DNA from: Bacteroides sp.
GTDB taxonomy: Bacteria; Bacteroidota; Bacteroidia; Bacteroidales; Muribaculaceae
Assembly (NCBI GenBank): GCA_014801815.1
Contig: JAAVDM010000022.1
Span: forward strand, 1-34,052
Direction: 5' to 3'
Length of the DNA: 34,052 nucleotides
Part shown: in pieces, positions 21,585 to 28,191 of the stretch
Layout of the letters: each line of letters opens with the position of its first letter
Position numbering within the stretch: the first letter of the stretch is position 1
Made by a program: the position numbers and the translations under genes
The notes under the pieces: model-generated
Databases searched by the model: none
Seen by the model: the letters and a program-made list of their open reading frames with translations, nothing else
What the model was told of the DNA's origin: nothing

Positions 21585-21620
21585 AATAGAACCTCGGTTT
21601 GAGAAAACCGAGGTTCTATT
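21585..21620 (+). terminator. Second hairpin terminator between the cupin and GNAT genes
   Basis: The 16-bp perfect arms AATAGAACCTCGGTTT / AAACCGAGGTTCTATT are separated by GAGA and followed on the plus strand by a T-rich TGTGTTTTT. The remainder of the gap to 21797 shows no gene. Confidence 0.75.
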
Positions 21621-21797
21621 TGTGTTTTTCAGTAGATTATAAAATCTCAGATTTGATTATCTGACGATAATTTTACTTGTTTCGGAACCTTCTTACGGAT
21701 ATAGATGTTGGGAGTCTATTCTCCCGGATTTTTCCGTAAAAATGCTTGATTAACGGAACACAAATTCTATCTGCGAATCTTTTGGAAGTAGAGTGGG

Positions 21798-22322
21798 TTA
21801 GAGTAATTTTTCGAATGCTTTGCGTGAGCCTTTTTCATAGTATATTTCTCCGCAATAGCTGAAACCTGATTTTTCCAGCAGATGCAGCATGGCATAATTA
21901 TCGTAATTGGTATCGACTCTGAAAGCGTCTACACCACGTGAAAGTGCCAAATGTTCGACAGCTTTGAGAAAGTCTCTTCCGAGTCCGCGGCGTTCCTGCT
22001 GCTGTGACACAGCCAGACGGTGTACCACTACGTATGGTCTGTCCGCCAGCCACGCTCCTGTGATGTAACTATATGCCGGCTCCCCGTCAAATACGACTGC
22101 GCCGTATGCTACTACTTTGCCGTTAAGATCCAGCACATAGCCGGTTCCGTTTTCTATGTCTGCCTGTATGTGTGTTTCATTAGGGTAGTTTTCATTCCAT
22201 TGCTGTTTACCTTGTTCAAGCATACGCTTGACAGCCATTTTCAATATTTCGGTGATAGCAGGTAAATCTTTCGGTGTGGCGGTTCTGAAAATCAGACCAT
22301 CTGCTAAAGTATCATTATACAT
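21798..22322 (-). CDS. GNAT-family N-acetyltransferase
   Basis: The 174-aa GNAT-fold protein transfers an acetyl group from acetyl-CoA to an unknown amine. It shows FRTATPKDLPAITEILKMAV (beta1-alpha1), GKVVAYGAVVFDGEP (beta2-beta3), and VVHRLAVSQQQERRGLGRDFLKAVEHLAL, which contains the acetyl-CoA pyrophosphate loop Q/RxxGxG/A as RRGLGR. The C-terminus YAMLHLLEKSGFSYCGEIYYEKGSRKAFEKLL is typical. The gene is single, with its promoter about 23 bp upstream, divergent from the P-loop protein gene. Substrate cannot be inferred. Confidence 0.88.
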   Translation of the reverse strand: MYNDTLADGLIFRTATPKDLPAITEILKMAVKRMLEQGKQQWNENYPNETHIQADIENGTGYVLDLNGKVVAYGAVVFDGEPAYSYITGAWLADRPYVVVHRLAVSQQQERRGLGRDFLKAVEHLALSRGVDAFRVDTNYDNYAMLHLLEKSGFSYCGEIYYEKGSRKAFEKLL

Positions 22323-22344
22323 AATCGGTAATATTAAGTTTGTG

Positions 22345-22352
22345 CAAATATA
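22345..22352 (-). promoter_or_regulatory. Promoter -7 element of the GNAT gene
   Basis: CAAATATA on the plus strand reads TATATTTG leftward, 22 bp upstream of the GNAT ATG. It is back-to-back with the rightward promoter at 22388-22395. Confidence 0.6.
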
Positions 22353-22387
22353 ATAAAAATTGACCGGTATGTCTTTTCGAGTTAGGT

Positions 22388-22395
22388 TAATTTTG
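22388..22395 (+). promoter_or_regulatory. Promoter -7 element of the P-loop protein gene
   Basis: TAATTTTG is a full -7 match, 53 bp before the ATG. Confidence 0.6.
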
Positions 22396-22448
22396 TAACT
22401 TTAAAGCTAATTAAATTGAAATAAATTAATTGATTAAATCACAGAGAA

Positions 22449-22961
22449 ATGACTAAAGACGAAATTGCCACTTCCAGAATATTGATTATAGGTTGTCCCG
22501 GGTCGGGTAAGAGTACATTTGCGCGTAAACTTGCTACGCTGACCGGCCTGCCGCTCTATTATCTTGATATGCTTTGGCACAAGGCTGACCGTACCACCGT
22601 AAGCCGTGAGGAGTTTGATATAGAGCTTGACAGGATTCTGCAACGTGACAAATGGATTATAGACGGTAATTATACACGCACTCTACGACACAGGATAAAA
22701 ATGTGTGAAACTGTATTTCTGTTTGACTTACCTACTGAAGTGTGTATCGAAGGGGTGAAGCAGCGTATCGGTCGTAAACGGCCCGATATGCCCTGGGTGG
22801 AGAGGGAGTTAGATGAAGATTTCCGTCAGTGGATACTCAACTTCCGTAAAGAACAACTGCCGGAAATCCGCTCAATTCTGTCAGAAAGAGGTGCTCATGT
22901 AAAGCTCATTATCTTCCGCTCACGTCTCGAAGCTGACGCCTATATCGGCAGTCCGGCATGA
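22449..22961 (+). CDS. Adenylate-kinase-like P-loop protein (topology-modulation/FlaR-like family)
   Basis: The 170-aa cytoplasmic NTPase has Walker A GCPGSGKST (15-23). Downstream are LYYLDMLWHK (about 36-45), WIIDGNYTRTLRHRI (about 73-87) and VFLFDLPTEVC (Walker-B-like, about 93-103). The order 'LDxLxW ... WIIDGNY ... R' is that of the adenylate-kinase-like proteins often annotated as DNA topology modulation protein; true function of that family is poorly defined. The C-terminal half is basic and helical (KQRIGRKRPDMPW, FRQWILNFRKEQLPEIRSIL). It is monocistronic. No frameshift or missing motif. Confidence 0.82.
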   Translation: MTKDEIATSRILIIGCPGSGKSTFARKLATLTGLPLYYLDMLWHKADRTTVSREEFDIELDRILQRDKWIIDGNYTRTLRHRIKMCETVFLFDLPTEVCIEGVKQRIGRKRPDMPWVERELDEDFRQWILNFRKEQLPEIRSILSERGAHVKLIIFRSRLEADAYIGSPA

Positions 22962-22995
22962 AGTTGGTTTATCAGCTGTGATTAGGTTAAGAATT

Positions 22996-23781
22996 TCAGA
23001 TAGGTAACTCAGCTGAGTGTACGAATAGGCCGATTAAGATAAGAAGTAATAAGTAAATTAAAGCAGCTACGAGCAGATAGAGAATAAAATGCCTGATACG
23101 GCTTTTTAAAGAATTAATTGGAAAAGCTTTATATAAACTTATACAGCAAATGATAATTGAATAACAGACTTCCAGCCATGAGCACAGAGATTGTGCTACG
23201 ACAGAAAGTGGACTCAGAAGAATACTGAAAAGCAGAATGGCTGTGGCCATATATATCATTGCCGTGAAATACTCAGCAAGATTATATTTCTTAGCTCCTG
23301 CTTTCCCATATACGATAGGTATAGCCAGCAAAGCCGGTATATAGATAATAAGATTCTGAGCTATTGTGTTAGTCATTAGGAAATTAGCGATATAGAATAC
23401 AACTCTGTATATGAGAGGTAACTCTATACCGTTTATATTCGAAACCGCAGGTTGCGATTCGGAGGAAATAAGTCCTGATACGACCGTGTTGATGAAGCAC
23501 ACCAATATAAGTATTGTTACGGGAGGTGTGTAGCGAATCCGGCGGCATTGAATGTAGTCGCGAATCACTTTCCACGGATGCACAAGAAGCTGCCACGCCG
23601 TAGCGACAAAACCTTTATTGATACGTGACAAACTTGATGCAAGTCCGATGAAGAAGGTCTTGTTCTCAAGTCTCTTTTCCTTGACCGACTGACCGCAGTC
23701 AGGACAAAAGTTGGAAGTGCAGGAACATCCGCAGTTCCTGCACTTTATAATAGTCTTGGTGTTTTCAGATGATTCAGTCAT
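22996..23781 (-). CDS. DUF3667-type membrane protein with N-terminal zinc ribbon
   Basis: The 261-aa protein begins with a zinc ribbon, CRNCGCSCTSNFCPDCGQ (two CxxC pairs, about residues 14-31). A conserved amphipathic stretch follows (FIGLASSLSRINKGFVATAWQLLVHPWKVIRDYI..RRIRYTPPVTILIL), and then about five hydrophobic segments (near 90-112, 127-160, 173-195, 205-222, 233-258). This layout matches the DUF3667 family as I know it; function is unknown. The ATG lies 21 bp after the stop of the upstream esterase gene on the same strand, so the two are probably co-transcribed. Confidence 0.78.
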   Translation of the reverse strand: MTESSENTKTIIKCRNCGCSCTSNFCPDCGQSVKEKRLENKTFFIGLASSLSRINKGFVATAWQLLVHPWKVIRDYIQCRRIRYTPPVTILILVCFINTVVSGLISSESQPAVSNINGIELPLIYRVVFYIANFLMTNTIAQNLIIYIPALLAIPIVYGKAGAKKYNLAEYFTAMIYMATAILLFSILLSPLSVVAQSLCSWLEVCYSIIICCISLYKAFPINSLKSRIRHFILYLLVAALIYLLLLILIGLFVHSAELPI

Positions 23782-23802
23782 TATAAGTCAGAACCATTGT
23801 AC

Positions 23803-24957
23803 TTAAAATGTCTTATAGTATTTTACAGCCTTCGCCGGAGATGAGATGCGCAGATTGCCCGGCTCTCCATTCGTTATGAAAAACGCATTCTCCCAGCTTC
23901 CTTTCGTAAATTTGAATTCAGCAGGCAACTGTAGGTTGAGGTCTATAACCCTTGTGGTGTCATTAAGGACTTTCATCTTTACTCCTTCCGGCTTCCAGTT
24001 GGCAAGTGCCGGCTGATTTCCTGTGATGTATACATCTCCATCTACTGACGAGCCCGTAAGTTCTATATGAACCGGATAGAATTTATTGTCAATGAATACC
24101 GGGTTATATCGATATGTGGCATAATCCCTCAGCGCACGCATATGCACAGGCAAGATAACCTGATTGTGGTCGTATTCAGGGAGGTCAATCACTTCCAGTT
24201 TAATATGGCCGGGTATGGAAACAGAGTCAAGGAATGTTTTTGTATTCTCCCAACTGTCTCTCCACACCTTCGGGAACTGATACAGCGTATCAGTTTCGAG
24301 ACCTTCACTACCCATTGAGAGGGCTATGAAACGCGGACGGCTCCCGGCAAAATCGAAATTCTTGATCATGTTGGCGTAATAGTCATCGTCCCAAGCCATA
24401 TTCGGCGAAATGGCAATGATGTCGTCAAACATATCATCCTGTGTCATTGCATCGATCACAAACGATGCCCCCAAGGAGTGCCCTATTCCTGCGTTATGTC
24501 CGGAAGTGCGGTAGTTGGAATCAATGTAGGGCATGAGTTCCTCCTTCAGGAACTTCTTGAATTTGTCAACACTTCCGTAGTAAGGTGTGGTCATCTGCCA
24601 ATGCTGTGGAACGGGCAGGAAGTCGTTGTTTCTATTATATTCTATCTCCCAGTGAGTCGGATTCGCAACACCGACCACAATATACTGGCGGTCGTTGTTC
24701 GGAGTTTGAAGAGCGAAGTGAAGCAATGACTGCACCAAATCAAAACTGGCTCGTGCCTGTGAATCGAAGACGTAGATTACGTCATAGTCGACCTCAGGGT
24801 TTTCATCATAAGCCTCCGGGGTGTAGATGAGAACCGGACGCTTGAACGAGAACAACGGTGAGTCAAATTCCTTGTATTCGACTCTTGCAATTTCCTGAGC
24901 TGTAACACTGCATACCGGAAGCAGCAGAGTCATCAGGAATTGAGTAGGACGTTTCAT
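23803..24957 (-). CDS. Secreted alpha/beta-hydrolase esterase with CBM20-like C-terminal domain
   Basis: The 384-aa protein starts at ATG 24957 (MKRPTQFLMTLLLPVCSVTAQE). The frame is open for 44 more codons upstream, but those have no signal-peptide character. Cleavage is probably near residue 20. The esterase domain (about 30-285) has RPVLIYTPEAYDE, YDVIYVFDSQ, the nucleophile elbow GHSLGAS (Ser161), and a candidate catalytic His263 in LPEYDHNQV. This is the Fes/IroE-like or esterase-D fold. The C-terminal 90 residues read HIELTGSSVDGDVYITGNQPALANWKPEGVKMKVLNDTTRVIDLNL...EFKFTKGSWENA, closely following the starch-binding CBM20 pattern. It may act on an acylated glycan in the periplasm or at the surface; substrate unknown. 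Confidence 0.85.
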   Translation of the reverse strand: MKRPTQFLMTLLLPVCSVTAQEIARVEYKEFDSPLFSFKRPVLIYTPEAYDENPEVDYDVIYVFDSQARASFDLVQSLLHFALQTPNNDRQYIVVGVANPTHWEIEYNRNNDFLPVPQHWQMTTPYYGSVDKFKKFLKEELMPYIDSNYRTSGHNAGIGHSLGASFVIDAMTQDDMFDDIIAISPNMAWDDDYYANMIKNFDFAGSRPRFIALSMGSEGLETDTLYQFPKVWRDSWENTKTFLDSVSIPGHIKLEVIDLPEYDHNQVILPVHMRALRDYATYRYNPVFIDNKFYPVHIELTGSSVDGDVYITGNQPALANWKPEGVKMKVLNDTTRVIDLNLQLPAEFKFTKGSWENAFFITNGEPGNLRISSPAKAVKYYKTF

Positions 24958-25222
24958 AATATTGTAGCCTAAGCTGTCGGCCCCTAACTTAATTAAGTGG
25001 AAAATGAAGAAACGTGAGCCAACTATGCCACGTCTTAGTTTGAAGGTCGTAGGAAAACCCTTTGTGCAGATGTAACAATAGCAGCCCACGCTATACGCGT
25101 GAGAACCACTATGCTATCTCTCGCACAAATTTGTGAATTTCCTACGTTCTCAAACTACAAGATAAGCATAACGCTTCTTAATTTACTAAAATGTCGTGGA
25201 TTTGCCTCAGCCAATCCGGCCA

Positions 25223-25230
25223 CAAAATTA
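25223..25230 (-). promoter_or_regulatory. Candidate promoter -7 element for the esterase operon
   Basis: CAAAATTA reads TAATTTTG leftward. The esterase ATG is 265 bp downstream, so the leader would be about 260 nt. No closer match was seen in the 24958-25292 interval, which otherwise holds no gene I can support. Confidence 0.4.
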
Positions 25231-25292
25231 GTAAATTTCTTTCAATACCTTGCCATTCAGGAGCTCAAACCGTCTGATGCTGTCGTATATGA

Positions 25293-25514
25293 TTAGCGTC
25301 TACCGAAGACAATACCTTTCTTCACACGTTTCCGGTATATGTTGAAACGATCAAAACTAAAGTAAGTCAAAATTATAATACTGCATAATTCAAACCATGC
25401 CATGCCTGACGTCGGTACCATAGCAACTTTCCATATACGGGCTAAGGTACACATAATACCGATACACATAAGTGTTAATGCTATATTGCGTTTTGTGCGA
25501 TTGCTGAGTTTCAT
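25293..25514 (-). CDS. Small hypothetical membrane protein (73 aa)
   Basis: MKLSNRTKRNIALTLMCIGIMCTLARIWKVA has a basic N-terminus and a first hydrophobic segment at about 11-27. A second follows at about 38-53 (MAWFELCSIIILTYFSF), and then a basic tail ending KRVKKGIVFGRR. Two membrane passes with both basic ends on the cytoplasmic side fit the positive-inside rule, which supports a genuine small protein. No family recognised. It is separated from the GNAT gene upstream by a structured 156-bp gap. Confidence 0.55.
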   Translation of the reverse strand: MKLSNRTKRNIALTLMCIGIMCTLARIWKVAMVPTSGMAWFELCSIIILTYFSFDRFNIYRKRVKKGIVFGRR

Positions 25515-25551
25515 GCTTTTTGAGGTTAAATATATGTGTGAAGCTAATGAT

Positions 25552-25638
25552 TACAATAGTTTGGTAAAATTATATATTTTACCAAATATCAATAAATTAC
25601 TGCGAGTTGATATTCTCAGGAACTACCGAACTATTGTA
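25552..25638. repeat. Nested inverted repeats with two exclusive folds
   Basis: The outer arms TACAATAGTTTGGTA (25552-25566) and TACCGAACTATTGTA (25624-25638) pair with one mismatch. The left arm alternatively joins a local 11-bp perfect hairpin (TTTGGTAAAAT 25560-25570 with 25576-25586, loop TATAT). A third dyad, ATATCAA / TTGATAT, lies inside. It may be the GNAT terminator or a leader structure of the small membrane protein gene. Confidence 0.5.
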
Positions 25639-25670
25639 AGTGAAAAAATTCAATGATTTTGCATGAATGA

Positions 25671-26249
25671 TTATTCCCAAAGCAGATGATTCATTAGATG
25701 ACCTGCAAAGGGCCGTTGCCCGACTTTTTTGAAACCGACTGCTTCGTAAAGTCTGTAGGCACGTGAATTGTCAGTGTCACAGAGCAATCCGAGTGGCTTG
25801 CCGATTGTGTCAGCTTTGCTCTTGGCATCAGCGATAAGAGCCTTTGCCACACCTTGACCTCTGAACTGAGGTAATACCATGATTGTATCAAGATAGAATT
25901 CGTCCGGTTCCGTTTCTCCCGGTAGAGTCTCTATGTCTTCATCGCTTATACCCCAGCCTAATATGGTGTTAGCCTCATAAAAAAACGGACGGCGGAGTCT
26001 TTTTAAATCTGCACCGTCGTAGCTTATACATACTCCCATCGGTGTGCCATCGTCAGTCATGGCAATCCGTGTGTTGAGATAAGAATACTGGGAATCATTA
26101 CGCTTCGCAAGTCTTTCAAAGATGTCGTGTACTTCCTGTGGTGAGCTGTTCTCTCCGGCGAGACTGTTTGTAATATCCGTTCCGATAGCTTCAAGAATAG
26201 CATCGGCAATCAGTGAAGCATTTTCACTGCTGGCAGTTTTTATAATCAT
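25671..26249 (-). CDS. GNAT-family N-acetyltransferase
   Basis: The 192-aa GNAT protein contains MIIKTASSENASLIADAILEAIG, MGVCISYDGADL, and the core FYLDTIMVLPQFRGQGVAKALIADAKSKA with acetyl-CoA loop QFRGQGVA (Q/RxxGxA form). The C-terminal DNSRAYRLYEAVGFKKVGQRPF is the characteristic 'N..A..lYe..GF' motif. It is monocistronic on the minus strand. No clear -7 element lies within 100 bp upstream. Substrate unknown. It differs clearly from the other two GNATs of the window, so it is not a local duplicate. Confidence 0.88.
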   Translation of the reverse strand: MIIKTASSENASLIADAILEAIGTDITNSLAGENSSPQEVHDIFERLAKRNDSQYSYLNTRIAMTDDGTPMGVCISYDGADLKRLRRPFFYEANTILGWGISDEDIETLPGETEPDEFYLDTIMVLPQFRGQGVAKALIADAKSKADTIGKPLGLLCDTDNSRAYRLYEAVGFKKVGQRPFAGHLMNHLLWE

Positions 26250-26314
26250 GGTTTATCAATATCAAATGGTAGGTTATACTTTTGGGGAAAACTATATGTA
26301 TGGAATAGTCGGTT

Positions 26315-26512
26315 CTAAGAGTGTGTTTAGTTTAAAATGATTTTAGTACAAAGAGAGATTTGGGGATGATTTTACAAAGTTGAAGAGGGCGCGATACGGG
26401 CATCGCGACCGATGAAATCTTTGTAAAAGCGCCCAAGATCCTTTGTGATGAAATCAAAAATTAATAATACATATTCAAATCTTTAATTTGGTTTAAAACT
26501 AAACACATTCTA
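26315..26512. mobile_element. Second type of foldback element, abutting MITE-like copy B
   Basis: The ends TAAGAGTGTGTTTAGTTT and AAACTAAACACATTCTAAG are inverted repeats with two mismatches. Inside, GATTTTACAAAG and CTTTGTAAAA form a second dyad around a GC-rich core (GGGCGCGATACGGGCATCGCG). The plan (outer ends, inner dyad, core hairpin, about 198 bp) parallels the 195-bp element but the sequence is different. Its right end touches the left end of copy B. Confidence 0.55.
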
Positions 26513-26705
26513 AGTATCTCTTAAAAATTAATGCACATATAGAACACAGTTATTTTTGAGATGATTTGGACTCGGATCTAAGGAGAATACTGAGGTATTT
26601 GACTGAGTGACAAGTCCGAGGCGGCTAAAAATAACAAGTTTTATAGTTCAATATTCAACAGTTTTACCTGAAAATGTATATCGTCTAATTTTTAAGAATG
26701 ACTTA
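26511..26705. mobile_element. 195-bp MITE-like foldback element, copy B
   Basis: It has the same length and order as copy A: end TAAGTATCTCTTAAAAATTA, inner GTTATTTTTG...AAAAATAAC dyad, conserved GACTGAGTGACAAG and TAACAAGTTTTAT blocks, and right end TAATTTTTAAGAATGACTTA. The terminal repeats have diverged (14 of 20 positions still pair). The central hairpin of copy A is weakened here (GAATACTGAGGTATTTG). No coding capacity. The following 219 bp up to the MFS gene contain no gene and no convincing -7 element. Confidence 0.75.
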
Positions 26706-26924
26706 TAGATACAAAATTAGCTATTTTTTTGAAAAGTCACTACCTGAATCTTTATTGTTATTAAGGTTGCAAAACCTATAGGTAAGAAATAAATCTGACG
26801 GATTTTACTCATTTCGGACAGACGGTGTGAAGCGTTCCTTGCTTTCAGAATAGAGCTGTATCGCTATGGTAAACAGTGAACATAAGATTGAAAGCAGTTG
26901 TTTCAAAAGTAAAATTTAGAACAA

Positions 26925-28160
26925 ATGGCTTCTGATTCCACTGTTAAACCGACTGTATCCGATCTATCGCCGGCTCCGAAGCATTACGGCGTCTTTGTAG
27001 CGTTTATAGCTATTATTGGTGCGTTTTCTTCATTGGTTAATGATATGTATCTCCCAACAATTCCTTCGATGATGAAGGAATTTCACACCACGCCCTCAAT
27101 GACTCAGATGGGTATTTCGATGGCAATGGCTGGAATGGGAATAGGTTCGGTATTGTGGGGTTCCGCCAGTGACCGCTACGGGCGAAAGCCAATTCTAATA
27201 ATCTCGTTGATAATATTCGTATTATCGACGGCACTGTCACTCTTTTCGCACACAATCACTTTTTTTATTGTATGCCGTCTTTTTCAGGGTCTGGGGGCAG
27301 GTGGAGCTATGGTGCTCTCGACATCTATTCCGGCTGATGTATATATGGGGCGTCAGCTTGCCAAACTAATGGCAATAATGGGTGCTGTCAATGGTGTGGC
27401 TCCGGCACTTGGGCCGGTTCTGGGTGGTTTCATGACAGATTGGGTAGGTTGGCACGGTATTTTTGTAGTGCTGCTGGCGATAGGGGTTGGCATGACCTTC
27501 TGGACAACCCGCTATAATGAGACACTTCCGCCGCAGCGGCGCCTTAAGACAGGAAGTCTCTCCGGTTATCTTAAGGCTTACCGCTCACTTTTCACTAACG
27601 GACGTTTTATGATCTACGTCACTATCAAGGCGGTGGCCATAGGTCTTCTTTATGCCTACATTGCATCTGCTCCGTTTATTATTCAGACACATTATGGCTT
27701 TGATGCTATGACATTCGGTCTGATTTTCGGAGGCAATGCTCTTGCCATGAGTATAGGCTCGTCGCTGGCATTGCGTTTCAAAGTCATGAAGCAGGGAATG
27801 GTAGTGGGGTGTGTAGGTATGTTTGTGTTTGCAGTAGCCGAGGCTGTGGTGATGTGGAATGAGGCTTCGTTTTTATTATATGAGCTTTGTGCTGTGCCGA
27901 TGCTGCTTTTCTCCGGTATGATATTCTCAAGCGCCAACACACTGTCGATGGAGGTGGGGCGTGAAGAGGCCGGAACGGCGTCGGCTATACTCAGTGTGGT
28001 CAAGTACGCCTTTGCCGCTGTGGTCTCTCCGCTTGTGGGTCTCGGTAACATGTTCCATTCAACGGCAATCGCTTTTGTAGCCGTTACTTCCATCGCTCTT
28101 GTTCTGTCATGGAAGGCTAGCCGTCTCACATCACTTGCCGAGATGGAACGCACTGAATGA
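26925..28160 (+). CDS. Bcr/CflA-type MFS drug exporter
   Basis: The 411-aa protein has 12 predicted membrane segments. Family markers are the TM1 end LVNDMYLPTIPSMM with Asp40, as in Bcr/CflA, the loop 2-3 motif A GSASDRYGRKP (79-89), CRLFQGLGAGGAMVLS in TM4, and the antiporter motif NGVAPALGPVLGGFM in TM5 (motif C, GPxxGG). These are proton-driven exporters of drugs or small metabolites. The ATG at 26925 (MASDSTVKPTVSDL) gives a cytoplasmic N-tail of about 20 residues. It stands alone, converging on the outer-membrane receptor gene 32 bp downstream; MITE-like copy B lies upstream and might influence its transcription. Confidence 0.92.
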   Translation: MASDSTVKPTVSDLSPAPKHYGVFVAFIAIIGAFSSLVNDMYLPTIPSMMKEFHTTPSMTQMGISMAMAGMGIGSVLWGSASDRYGRKPILIISLIIFVLSTALSLFSHTITFFIVCRLFQGLGAGGAMVLSTSIPADVYMGRQLAKLMAIMGAVNGVAPALGPVLGGFMTDWVGWHGIFVVLLAIGVGMTFWTTRYNETLPPQRRLKTGSLSGYLKAYRSLFTNGRFMIYVTIKAVAIGLLYAYIASAPFIIQTHYGFDAMTFGLIFGGNALAMSIGSSLALRFKVMKQGMVVGCVGMFVFAVAEAVVMWNEASFLLYELCAVPMLLFSGMIFSSANTLSMEVGREEAGTASAILSVVKYAFAAVVSPLVGLGNMFHSTAIAFVAVTSIALVLSWKASRLTSLAEMERTE

Positions 28161-28191
28161 ATTGCGCTCCATAATCATAATTCGGTTGGCA

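Noticed and set aside
24958..25089. Longer start for the esterase (ATG 25089)
   Set aside because: It would bury the signal peptide behind 44 residues without secretion features.
25099..25296. 65-codon plus-strand frame upstream of the esterase
   Set aside because: Not matched to any family I know, no promoter, and it lies in the probable leader of the esterase operon; possibly a relic but unsupported.
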